From contig JAXGYA010000001.1 in assembly GCA_040772505.1 (NCBI GenBank), forward strand, positions 496,001 through 560,000: 64,000 nucleotides of DNA, in the 5' to 3' direction. This DNA comes from Mariniphaga sp040772505 (lineage in GTDB: Bacteria > Bacteroidota > Bacteroidia > Bacteroidales > Prolixibacteraceae). Both the position numbers and the translations under genes were made by a program. Below, piece by piece: positions 1-7,794 of the stretch; the first letter of the stretch is position 1; the number at the start of each line of letters is the position of its first letter. The notes below the pieces were generated by a model. It ran no database searches, was not told the origin of the DNA, and worked only from the letters and a program-made list of their open reading frames with translations.

Positions 1-363
1 TTCTTTTTTCCCTGCTGCGAGCGTGTTGGCCATATTCCCTCCTTTGGGAACAACAAAAACCCCCATTGTCATTCCCAGTTTTTCAAGTGTTTCACCAATT
101 TTTGTCTGGGTTTCAACATCGCGGTTCATCAGCCCATTGTCTTCAAGGGCAGTAAATCCCTGGTCTGCCATAAATTTTAGCTGATCGATCAAATCTTCGC
201 CGGCGCTGTTTTTAAACATGCCAAAATGGGGTGCATACTTCAGTTTAAATTTTGCCTCGTTAGACACAACTGACTGTGATGCAGAGGCATTCATAAAGCT
301 GCCAAGACCGGCTATTGCCATACTGCCGGCAGCTGCATTTTTCAGAAAATTTCTTCGTTCCAT
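1..363 (-). CDS. Tat-exported TIM-barrel isomerase-like protein (N-terminal part)
   Basis: The gene starts at 363 and runs off the left edge, so only 121 codons are visible. The N-terminus begins MERRNFLKNAA, followed by a hydrophobic Ala/Gly stretch and an ASA-type cleavage region. This is a twin-arginine signal, so the protein is probably exported folded. The mature part contains KYAPHFGMFKNSAGED and a 'DQGFTALEDNG' segment, which resembles the first beta-alpha units of hydroxypyruvate isomerase-like or xylose isomerase-like TIM barrels. It is divergent from a sugar dehydrogenase and a second TIM-barrel protein, which fits a sugar or polyol catabolic cluster. Start choice rests on the RR motif directly after the ATG. 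The family assignment is inference from about one third of the protein. Confidence 0.75.
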   Translation of the reverse strand, partial: MERRNFLKNAAAGSMAIAGLGSFMNASASQSVVSNEAKFKLKYAPHFGMFKNSAGEDLIDQLKFMADQGFTALEDNGLMNRDVETQTKIGETLEKLGMTMGVFVVPKGGNMANTLAAGKKE

Positions 364-519
364 ATCTTTTAAAATATTTTCAGTTTTGAATGGCTAATAT
401 ACAAAATGTTTCAGCTTATCATGCTATTCACATCATTTTTGAACAGTTGTTTGCTTCCTTCTAAAAGAGTTGCTAAATTTAGGGTCATTTTTTATAAACA
501 AATAAAAAACAGTACGATT

Positions 520-1680
520 ATGAGTAGAAAACTAAGAATGGGAATGGTTGGCGGCGGAACGGATGCATTTATCGGCGCCATTCATCGACTTGCTGCGCTG
601 ATGGATAATCAGATAGAGCTGGTTTGTGGTTGCTTCAGTGTCAATCCTGAAATTTCAAGAGAATCAGGGAAATTGTACTATCTGCCCGAAAATCGCGTAT
701 ATGATACCTATCAGGAAATGTTTGAAAAAGAGGCGAAACTTCCAGCGGGGGAGCGGATGGATTTTGTTTCCATTGTTACGCCCAATTTTGTACATTTTGA
801 TCCGGCAGTGATGGCGCTGGACAACGGTTTTCATGTTGTCATTGACAAACCAATCACTTTCACCCTTGACGAAGCGGTTAAGCTGAAAGAAAAGGTGGAT
901 GAAACAGGGCTTACATTAGCCTTAACACACACCTATTCGGGATATCCGGCGGTGAAACATGCCAGGCAGATGGTTGCCGATGGCGAGTTTGGCAAAATTC
1001 GTAAAGTATATGTTGAATATCCTCAGGGATGGCTTTCTTCAAAAGTTGAAGAGCAGGGTAATGTTCAGGCTTCGTGGCGCACTGACCCCAAGCGTTCGGG
1101 AAAAGCGGGCTCAATGGGCGATATAGGAACTCATGCACATCATCTGGCAGAATACATCACTGGCTTGAAAGTTACTGAACTTTGTGCCGAGCTGAAGATT
1201 TATGTTCCGGGCAGGCGTCTGGACGATGACGGCGCTGCCTTGCTGCGCTTCGATAACGGTGCAACCGGAGTGCTGATGGCTACCCAGATTGCGGCAGGCG
1301 AAGAGAATGCTTTAAAAATCAGGGTTTATGGTGAAAAAGGAGGCTTGGAATGGTTCCAGCATGAGCCCAATTCGCTATTCGTGAAATGGCTGGATAAGCC
1401 AACGCAGATTCTTCGTGTGGGAACAAACATGAACAGTGCCGTTGCGGCTCACAATACCCGCACCCCGGGAGGGCACCCGGAAGGTTACTTAGAAGCATTT
1501 GCCAATATTTACCGCAATTTTGCCCAAACTGTGATGGCGGAAATGGATGGCAAACAACCCACCGCCGAAATGCTCGACTTTCCAGGAGTGGAAGATGGCA
1601 TCCGCGGAATGCAATTCATCGACACTGTGGTGAAAGCAGGATACGATGACACCGTAAAGTGGGTTAAATTTGCTGAGTAA
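520..1680 (+). CDS. Gfo/Idh/MocA family NAD(P)-dependent oxidoreductase
   Basis: This is a 386-residue cytoplasmic dehydrogenase of the Gfo/Idh/MocA family. The N-terminal Rossmann fold is visible as MGMVGGGTDAFIGAIH. The conserved 'EKP'-type motif appears here as DKPITF, after the segment STVTPNF-like 'SIVTPNFVHFDPA'. The middle of the protein has 'GDIGTHAHH', matching the family's catalytic Asp/His region. The open frame extends upstream to 406, but those 38 residues are unlike the family, so the ATG at 520 (MSRKLRMG) is chosen. The next gene is an isomerase-like TIM barrel in the same direction, and a Tat-exported TIM barrel lies divergently. Together they suggest oxidation and isomerisation of an unidentified sugar, inositol or sugar acid. 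The substrate cannot be read from sequence. Confidence 0.88.
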   Translation: MSRKLRMGMVGGGTDAFIGAIHRLAALMDNQIELVCGCFSVNPEISRESGKLYYLPENRVYDTYQEMFEKEAKLPAGERMDFVSIVTPNFVHFDPAVMALDNGFHVVIDKPITFTLDEAVKLKEKVDETGLTLALTHTYSGYPAVKHARQMVADGEFGKIRKVYVEYPQGWLSSKVEEQGNVQASWRTDPKRSGKAGSMGDIGTHAHHLAEYITGLKVTELCAELKIYVPGRRLDDDGAALLRFDNGATGVLMATQIAAGEENALKIRVYGEKGGLEWFQHEPNSLFVKWLDKPTQILRVGTNMNSAVAAHNTRTPGGHPEGYLEAFANIYRNFAQTVMAEMDGKQPTAEMLDFPGVEDGIRGMQFIDTVVKAGYDDTVKWVKFAE

Positions 1681-1685
1681 GAGAA

Positions 1686-1820
1686 GCCCCTCTAACTCCC
1701 CCATGGGGAGAGAATTTTTGGGCTTTGAACAACGGAAAACTAAAATAATTGATAAAAATTCTATAAAAACAAAAGTCATTTCCTCCTCTCCTCTCTATGC
1801 GAGAGGGGTCGGGGAGAGGC
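1686..1820. repeat. GC-rich palindromic intergenic element, two hairpins
   Basis: Two GC-rich imperfect palindromes lie in the 157-bp gap between two same-strand genes. The first (1686-1712) has CTCCCC-CATG-GGGGAG-like arms, and the second (1785-1820) has CCTCTC...GAGAGG arms with a 'GGGGTCGGGGAGAGG' 3' half. An AT-rich spacer of about 70 bp separates them. The composition contrasts sharply with the surroundings. A second copy with the same architecture lies at 22115-22172. These look like members of a dispersed REP-like or MITE-like family rather than simple terminators, since neither has a clean T-tract. Confidence 0.55.
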
Positions 1821-1837
1821 TCTTAAAACTGAATATT

Positions 1838-2836
1838 ATGGCACGACCAGTAACATTATTCACCGGCCAGTGGGCCGATCTGCCCTTTGAAGAGATGTGC
1901 CGGAAAGCAAAGTCGTTCGGATACGACGGGCTTGAGCTCTGCACATGGGGCGACCACATAGAGATTGACAAAGCCGATCAGGCTTATTGCGATGAGCGAA
2001 AGGCAATTCTGAAAAAATATGATTTGCAGCTTTTTGCTATTTCCACACATCTTGTCGGGCAATGTGTTTCCGACTTCATCATTGATGAGCGGCACAAAGG
2101 TATTTTGCCTGACTATGTTTGGGGCGATGGTGATCCGGAAGGAGTGCGCCGGCGGGCGGCAGAGGAGGTCATAAAAACAGCCAAAGTGGCTAAAATGCTT
2201 GGTCTGGATACGGTAACAGGATTTACCGGCAGTCCGGTGTGGCATCTGCTTTATGCATTTCCTCCCCAACCCAAGGGGATGATTGAAAAAGGATTTGAAG
2301 ATTTTGCAAAGCGCTGGATTCCGATTCTGGATGAGTTTCAGAAGTTAGGGGTCAGATTTGCTTTGGAGGCACATCCTTCCGAAATAGCATTCGATATTCA
2401 TTCGGCATATCTCACACTGCATGCGTTGGATAATCATCCGGCTTTCGGATTTAACTATGACCCGAGCCATTTTGGCTATCAGCATGTGGATTATGTCAGG
2501 TTTATCTATGAATTTGCCGACCGCATTTTTCATGTTCACATGAAAGATGTTTACTGGAGCGATGTTCCAAAAAGCATTGGCGTTTTTGGCGGGCACTCCG
2601 AATTTGGAGATAATCGGCGATATTGGAATTTTCGCAGCGTAGGACGAGGCAGTATCAATTTTGAGAATATTATCCGTGCTCTGAACGACATCGGTTATCA
2701 GGGGCCGCTTTCGGTTGAATGGGAAGATAGTGGGATGAACCGGGAAGCCGGTGCAACCGAATCTTGTGCCTATGTGAAAAAGATTGATTTTGAGCCCTCT
2801 GATATTGCCTTCGATGATGCTATGCAAAAGGAGTAA
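1838..2836 (+). CDS. sugar phosphate isomerase/epimerase-like TIM-barrel protein
   Basis: This is a 332-residue protein of the AP-endonuclease-2/xylose isomerase-like TIM-barrel superfamily. It begins MARPVTLFTGQWADLPFEE and continues with 'GYDGLELCTWGDH', the typical first metal-barrel strands. Further metal-ligand regions are visible as 'FALEAHPSEIAFD', 'NYDPSHFGYQ', 'FHVHMKDVYW' and 'LSVEWEDSGM', giving the usual Glu, Asp/His, His and Glu ligands. The frame is open back to 1670, but that extension reads through a palindromic repeat, so the ATG at 1838 is used. No Tat or Sec signal is present, so it should be cytoplasmic. It follows a Gfo/Idh/MocA dehydrogenase and probably acts on the dehydrogenase's product or substrate. 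Confidence 0.85.
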   Translation: MARPVTLFTGQWADLPFEEMCRKAKSFGYDGLELCTWGDHIEIDKADQAYCDERKAILKKYDLQLFAISTHLVGQCVSDFIIDERHKGILPDYVWGDGDPEGVRRRAAEEVIKTAKVAKMLGLDTVTGFTGSPVWHLLYAFPPQPKGMIEKGFEDFAKRWIPILDEFQKLGVRFALEAHPSEIAFDIHSAYLTLHALDNHPAFGFNYDPSHFGYQHVDYVRFIYEFADRIFHVHMKDVYWSDVPKSIGVFGGHSEFGDNRRYWNFRSVGRGSINFENIIRALNDIGYQGPLSVEWEDSGMNREAGATESCAYVKKIDFEPSDIAFDDAMQKE

Positions 2837-2845
2837 TCAGCAAAT

Positions 2846-5128
2846 TCAATACCCTTTCTTTTTGGCCATCTGTTGAGATTCCAAAATAAAATCCCGGTGT
2901 GCTTTTATTAAGTTGATAGAGTGCAGCAGCATATTTTTGGTTTCGGAAATTATGTTGAAGAAAAGTACTGAATTTCGTGTATTTACTTCTCCTGCCTTAA
3001 TCCTTCTTATTTGCATGATTTCAAAGTTTTCGAGAGTTTCCAGTATTTCGTCTCGCTGTATAATCAGATCAGGTATTTCATCAAAATTGTTATGTTCAAC
3101 CAATTCGATGAAAGATATGTAGAAGCTATCTATGTTTTTTCTGAGTTTCTGCATTTCCTTTATCTGGGATTTGTTAAATGGGCGGTGATTGTTATTCACA
3201 TGCTCATAAAGCGGTTCTACCAGAAAATTCAATGAGTGAGCAAGCTCTCGCTGATAGTCAACAACCTGCACGTAGAAATGTCCGGAATCAACATTCTTCT
3301 CAATTTTAGAGATAACATTTAAAACTTTATTTTTTTGTTTTTTTGCTCTTTTGTTGAGGTCATCTTTCAGTTTCAGTGCTTCTTTCAGATCTGAACGCTC
3401 TTCATTTAAAAAGTTTGTAATGCTCTCAGAGTAAACCTTATTAGCCTGAATTATGGCTTTTATTACCTGGTTCCTGCACTTCTGCATTACTTTATCAATC
3501 CCATCCTTTTCGCTGATAACTTCGTCTTCCAGGTTTTCTATTGCATCGCCATTACCGTTCTTTTTAAGAATACCAAAATGAGTCTGTAATAACATAAAAA
3601 TTGCAATGGCAGCAAAGACAAATATCATAAACATTCCACTGGCAAAGATGATCCAGGCGATAATTGCTGTAACCGAAAATGCAATTATTGCAGTCAAAAA
3701 CCAACCGCCCACAACGGCAAGAACCCCGGAAATCCGGTAAACTGCACTGTCGAGCCCCCATGCACGATCGGCAAATGAAGTACCCATTGCCACCATAAAG
3801 GTTACGTAAGTTGTGGACAGGGGAAGCTTATATGATGTTCCGATGGCAATTAACACACTTGCCACAAAAAGATTAACCGTTGCCCTGATTTTATCGAAAG
3901 CAGAATTTCCGGCATAATCCTCGCTAACCGGTTTAAAGCGAGCTTGAATTTTCTTTATCAAAGGTTCAGGAATTTTTGCCACCAGTTTTTTTTGATATTT
4001 TCTGAAATTCCGGACAATTACCCTTGCCAGCATACTTGAGCTAAAGCGCTCATCCCCTTCGCTTTGTCTTGCCAAATCCACAGAGGTATATACCACAGAA
4101 TGTGCCTTTTTTGAAAAGGTCAGGGTTAAGATCATTATTAAACCTGCAATTAAAAGAATGTAGCCAGGGGTGTCAGCCTTTCCTGCAAGAAATTCCATGG
4201 TAAATGTTTCAGGTAGAGGTGCACCGGCTGTCGTCCATGTTTTAAATGCATATAAACCTGCAATAGGAACTCCGATAAAATTCACCAGATCGTTTCCGGC
4301 AAATGCCATTGCCAAAGCAAATGTTCCAATCAATACGGTGAGTTTTAGTATTTTCACCTTGAAAAGGGAATTTAATATCTGAATGATAACTACCCATCCC
4401 AAAAAACCGTATAACAACAATTTTCCGTTGTTGGCAATAATCCAGTCACCGAGAATTTCTCCATTGCGTAGCTCTGCCTGGGCAAAAGAAGCGCCTGCTA
4501 TTCCCTTGATGAGAAGAAAGTAGGTAATGGCAGTGATTGCTAAACCACCGTAAACAGCACCTAAGTATTTCATGTTCTTCCGGTAGTTGAAGGTAAAAAT
4601 GATCCGTGTTATATACTGAACAATAGAACCGATAGTGAATGCGATGGGAACAGAAAGCAAGATACCTGAAATGATTGCAAGCGCTTTTTCCGAATTGATG
4701 TAATTGGACAACTCACCGACTGTGCCTCCCATCCGGTTTAGTTTCACCAAAGAAACCGCTACGGCTGCGCCAAGTAGTTCAAAAACAATGGATACTGTGG
4801 TTGAGGTTGGCATTCTCAATGAGTTGAAGGTGTTGAGAAGAAGGATATCCGTAATCATCACAGCAGTGAAAATGACCATGATTTCATTGAACACAAACAT
4901 TTCCGGGTGAAAAATCCCTTTTCGGGCAATTTCCATCATGCCGCTTGAAAAAGTGGTTCCGATAAATACACCCACTCCGGCCATCATAAAGATGAGCCAT
5001 TTGGGAGCTGCCTTGGAACCGAAGGCTGCATTTAGAAAATTTCCGGCGTCGTTACTAACCCCAACAACTAAATCTGATATAGCAAGTGCAAGAAGTACAA
5101 CTACTATAATAAGGTAAAAATTTTCCAT
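2846..5128 (-). CDS. PiT-family inorganic phosphate transporter with C-terminal PhoU-like domain
   Basis: This 760-residue membrane protein joins two modules. The N-terminal half (about residues 1-500) is a PiT/PHO4 phosphate permease: it opens with 'VGVSNDAGNFLNAAFG' and has a second inverted copy of the motif, 'AGNDLVNFIGVPIAG', with many hydrophobic helices. A third motif, 'YKLPLSTTYVTFMVAMG', lies near 440. The C-terminal 230 residues are charged and alpha-helical, like the DUF47/PhoU-like regulators that are encoded as separate genes (pit accessory protein) in many bacteria. It is divergent from a PhoR/PhoB-like pair, which suggests phosphate-responsive control. A -7-like TATATTTG sequence lies at 5149-5156 on this strand, but the -33 element is weak. 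Transport of Pi with a cation is the family role. Confidence 0.9.
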   Translation of the reverse strand: MENFYLIIVVVLLALAISDLVVGVSNDAGNFLNAAFGSKAAPKWLIFMMAGVGVFIGTTFSSGMMEIARKGIFHPEMFVFNEIMVIFTAVMITDILLLNTFNSLRMPTSTTVSIVFELLGAAVAVSLVKLNRMGGTVGELSNYINSEKALAIISGILLSVPIAFTIGSIVQYITRIIFTFNYRKNMKYLGAVYGGLAITAITYFLLIKGIAGASFAQAELRNGEILGDWIIANNGKLLLYGFLGWVVIIQILNSLFKVKILKLTVLIGTFALAMAFAGNDLVNFIGVPIAGLYAFKTWTTAGAPLPETFTMEFLAGKADTPGYILLIAGLIMILTLTFSKKAHSVVYTSVDLARQSEGDERFSSSMLARVIVRNFRKYQKKLVAKIPEPLIKKIQARFKPVSEDYAGNSAFDKIRATVNLFVASVLIAIGTSYKLPLSTTYVTFMVAMGTSFADRAWGLDSAVYRISGVLAVVGGWFLTAIIAFSVTAIIAWIIFASGMFMIFVFAAIAIFMLLQTHFGILKKNGNGDAIENLEDEVISEKDGIDKVMQKCRNQVIKAIIQANKVYSESITNFLNEERSDLKEALKLKDDLNKRAKKQKNKVLNVISKIEKNVDSGHFYVQVVDYQRELAHSLNFLVEPLYEHVNNNHRPFNKSQIKEMQKLRKNIDSFYISFIELVEHNNFDEIPDLIIQRDEILETLENFEIMQIRRIKAGEVNTRNSVLFFNIISETKNMLLHSINLIKAHRDFILESQQMAKKKGY

Positions 5129-5307
5129 TAGCTCTATTTTTCAGACCGCAAATATAAATGAGAAACTTTTGCTTATACCAGCTAAGGTATTAAAAAAACA
5201 TTAACAGTCCATAAAGAAATTATTAATGATTTGAACAAAATGTCATTAATGTTAATAAATCCAACAATTTGTACACTAGTTCATAATGAATTAAGTGAAA
5301 ACTAAAG

Positions 5308-5338
5308 TTTTAAAAGCGATTATATTATACTAATTTTG
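5308..5338 (+). promoter_or_regulatory. Bacteroidota-type promoter for the histidine kinase gene
   Basis: The -7 element TAATTTTG (5331-5338) matches TAnnTTTG. The -33 element is TTTT (5308-5311) instead of TTTG, with a 19-bp spacer. The start codon follows at 5361, giving a leader of about 15-20 nt. Confidence 0.45.
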
Positions 5339-5360
5339 AGTCGTCTAAAGTGAAAATCAT

Positions 5361-6401
5361 ATGAAAACATACACATCGCGGCAATTAACGCTATATATTT
5401 CAATTCTTCTCACTTCTCTGGCATTGATTTTTTTGCTATTCACCTGGTTGTTGTCTCCCGGATTTTGGGTATTACTGATTTTAGTAATTGTCTTTTTTCT
5501 GACTTCCTATTTTTATGTAACATTTGTCATAAATAAGTATATATCCGACAAAATACGACCTGTGTATAAAACCATAAAGGATTTGCCATTAAGCGGAAAA
5601 AATCTTGAAGAAAAGTCATCCGATTCAACAAATCTGCTGTCAAATGTCAGGTATGAAGTTGAAGAATGGGCAAAGGCGCAAATGAAGGAGATTGAGCGAT
5701 TAAAGGAATTGGGGCGTTATCGTAAAGAATTTGTTGGAAATGTATCACATGAATTAAAAACCCCGATATTCAATATTCAGGGCTATATTTTGACTTTGCT
5801 GGAGGGCGGGCTTGAAGATTCGAGAATCAACATGCTTTACCTCAGACGCACTGAAAAAAACATAAACCGTCTTATTTCAATAGTTGAGGATTTGGAGTCG
5901 ATTACAAAGCTTGAGTCGGGAGAACTTAAGCTTAATATGAGAAAATTTGACATTGTCAAAACTGTTAAGGATGTGTTTGAGATGGAACACTTTCAGGCAC
6001 AGAACCGTGAGGTTTCGCTTGAAATTGTGAACCCGCCATCAAAGCCGGTTTATGTCAGAGCTGACCGTAACCGGATTGTTGAAGTTCTTGTTAACCTCAT
6101 TGTGAATGGAATTAAATACAGTCGGAAAGGGGGTTTTGTTCATGTCTCCTTTTATGATCTTGAAGATAATGTCATGGTTGAAATAACCGATAACGGACTT
6201 GGAATTGAGAAAAAATTCCTGCCTCGAATTTTTGAACGTTTTTACCGCGTGGAAAAATCCAGATCGCGGGAGCAGGGTGGAACAGGGCTTGGTCTTTCCA
6301 TTGTAAAACATATTATTGAAGCCCACAACCAGTCCATCAATGTCCGAAGTGTGGTTGATCAGGGAACAACTTTTAATTTTACACTTGAAAAAGCCAGATA
6401 A
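5361..6401 (+). CDS. PhoR-like sensor histidine kinase
   Basis: This is a 346-residue membrane histidine kinase. Two transmembrane helices occupy residues about 10-32 and 35-57 with almost no periplasmic loop between them, so no extracellular sensor domain is present, as in PhoR-type kinases that sense through a partner. The HisKA motif NVSHELKTP places the phospho-accepting His at residue 130. The ATPase domain shows an N box (NGIKYSRKGG), a G1 box (DNGLGIEKK), an F box (IFERFYR) and a G2 box (GGTGLGLSI). The response regulator gene follows 87 bp downstream and a PiT-PhoU fusion transporter lies divergently. The phosphate-regulation assignment is inference from this context; the kinase class itself is certain. 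Confidence 0.9.
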   Translation: MKTYTSRQLTLYISILLTSLALIFLLFTWLLSPGFWVLLILVIVFFLTSYFYVTFVINKYISDKIRPVYKTIKDLPLSGKNLEEKSSDSTNLLSNVRYEVEEWAKAQMKEIERLKELGRYRKEFVGNVSHELKTPIFNIQGYILTLLEGGLEDSRINMLYLRRTEKNINRLISIVEDLESITKLESGELKLNMRKFDIVKTVKDVFEMEHFQAQNREVSLEIVNPPSKPVYVRADRNRIVEVLVNLIVNGIKYSRKGGFVHVSFYDLEDNVMVEITDNGLGIEKKFLPRIFERFYRVEKSRSREQGGTGLGLSIVKHIIEAHNQSINVRSVVDQGTTFNFTLEKAR

Positions 6402-6430
6402 TGTCAATATTGTTCTAATGGTTGAATAAA

Positions 6431-6463
6431 TTTCAGGAATTCAATAAATTACTCGTAACTTTG
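6431..6463 (+). promoter_or_regulatory. Candidate promoter for the response regulator gene
   Basis: TAACTTTG at 6456-6463 matches the -7 consensus TAnnTTTG. TTTC at 6431-6434 is one base off the -33 TTTG, with a 21-bp spacer. The start codon is at 6489. This would let the regulator be expressed separately from the kinase. Confidence 0.4.
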
Positions 6464-6488
6464 TGTTTGAAACAACAAAAAGAGACAA

Positions 6489-7193
6489 ATGAGCGAAAAT
6501 AAATTTAAAATTCTGCTGGTTGACGACGAAGAAGATATTCTGGAATTTATCGGCTACAATCTTGAAAAGGAAGGCTATGAGGTGTTTACTGCACAAAATG
6601 GAAAAGATGCAATCAAACAGGCTGAAAAACATCAACCTCATCTAATACTTCTGGATGTAATGATGCCCGAGATGGATGGAATTGCAACCTGCGAAGAAAT
6701 CCGTAAAAATCCGGAGATAAGTAATACAATTATTGCTTTTCTGACAGCACGGGGAGAGGATTACACTCAAATTGCCGGGTTTGAAGCCGGCGGTGATGAT
6801 TACATCACCAAACCGATTCGCCCAAAAGTATTGGTCAGCCGGGTGAAAGCTCTATTGAAGCGCACGGGTGAGGCAGGCGGTGTTGCTGCCTATGCAGAAG
6901 AGACAGGAATAATTTCCGTTGGCAATCTGGTAATCGACAAGGAGCAGTATCTGATTCGCCTTGATAATCAGGAGATGGTTCTGCCCAGAAAAGAGTTTGA
7001 ACTTTTATCACTACTTGTTTCGAAACCGGGAAAAGTTTTCACGCGTGAGGAAATATACTCAACTGTTTGGGGAGAAAATGTGGTAGTGGGTGACCGCACC
7101 ATTGATGTTCATATTCGTAAATTGCGTGAGAAAATCGGTAGCGAACGTATCAAAACACTTAAAGGCATAGGATACAAGTTTGTGGATCTCTAA
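6489..7193 (+). CDS. PhoB/OmpR-family response regulator
   Basis: This is a 234-residue two-domain response regulator. The receiver domain carries the acidic pair in LLVDDEEDI, the phospho-accepting Asp56 in LLDVMMPEMDG, a Thr in 'FLTARGE' and the conserved Lys in 'DYITKPIRP'. The C-terminal winged-helix domain shows 'PRKEFELLSLL' and ends with the OmpR-family recognition segment 'RTIDVHIRKLREKIG' and 'GIGYKF'. It pairs with the kinase just upstream. By context with the PiT-PhoU transporter it probably controls phosphate-starvation genes. Its stop codon overlaps the stop of the convergent downstream gene by 4 bp. Confidence 0.92.
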   Translation: MSENKFKILLVDDEEDILEFIGYNLEKEGYEVFTAQNGKDAIKQAEKHQPHLILLDVMMPEMDGIATCEEIRKNPEISNTIIAFLTARGEDYTQIAGFEAGGDDYITKPIRPKVLVSRVKALLKRTGEAGGVAAYAEETGIISVGNLVIDKEQYLIRLDNQEMVLPRKEFELLSLLVSKPGKVFTREEIYSTVWGENVVVGDRTIDVHIRKLREKIGSERIKTLKGIGYKFVDL

Positions 7194-7792
7194 ATGAAAT
7201 ATATAACTAGATAGAGAATTAAAAATCCTGTGACATAGCCTGCTTTAAGATGCCATAATTTGTTTTTGTTAAGAATAAGCAGTGCAGAAGCAACTATTCC
7301 GGAGATAAAAACAACTGCCGCAATTGACCACATCGGATTGGCTCCCATCCTGAAAGAGAGTGCAATAAGAGCACCTGTCAATGCACCAAGTGCAGCCATG
7401 TGGCTGCTGATTTTCCATCTGAATGAAAGCGGGAGGAGCGCAACTATCACAAAAATTGAGGCTAACTGTAAAAGTTTAAAAACAGGTAAGGCTTCAATCC
7501 TAAGCAATAATAGATATCCAAGATAATAGGAAAATGCCGTAAAAATAAGTGATAAGGCTCTGAAGTTTTCCGAATCAGGCGAAAGCTTAAATTTTGGATT
7601 GATTGATAATAAGGCAATTGAGAGCAAAGGAAGAATGCAGGTGGTAAAAAATATTATGAGTAAAACCAGTCGTTTTGCCTGCCATCCCAGCATGGAAAAG
7701 TAAAAATCGGAGTGAAAAAGCAACAGAAATCCCAGCGTGGGAATTATTGTGGGATGGAAAAGATATGCAATAGCCCGGGCTGTTTTATTCAT
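7190..7792 (-). CDS. PAP2-like integral membrane protein
   Basis: This is a 200-residue protein with about six hydrophobic helices and few charged loops. A short 'KISSHMAALGALTGAL' segment resembles the PSGH region of PAP2-type lipid phosphatases, and the following 'SALLILNKNKLWHLKAGYVTG' region sits where the SRxxxxxHxxxD motif would be. The catalytic Arg and the first His of that motif appear to be missing, so if it derives from PAP2 it is probably not an active phosphatase. It lies immediately downstream of rpoN on the same strand with a 2-bp gap, so the two are likely co-transcribed. The PAP2 relationship is a weak inference; membrane localisation is clear. Confidence 0.7.
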   Translation of the reverse strand: MNKTARAIAYLFHPTIIPTLGFLLLFHSDFYFSMLGWQAKRLVLLIIFFTTCILPLLSIALLSINPKFKLSPDSENFRALSLIFTAFSYYLGYLLLLRIEALPVFKLLQLASIFVIVALLPLSFRWKISSHMAALGALTGALIALSFRMGANPMWSIAAVVFISGIVASALLILNKNKLWHLKAGYVTGFLILYLVIYFI

Positions 7793-7794
7793 AT

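Noticed and set aside
1670..1837. Upstream extension of the isomerase-like gene
   Set aside because: The extra codons pass through the palindromic element, and the protein family starts at the ATG at 1838.
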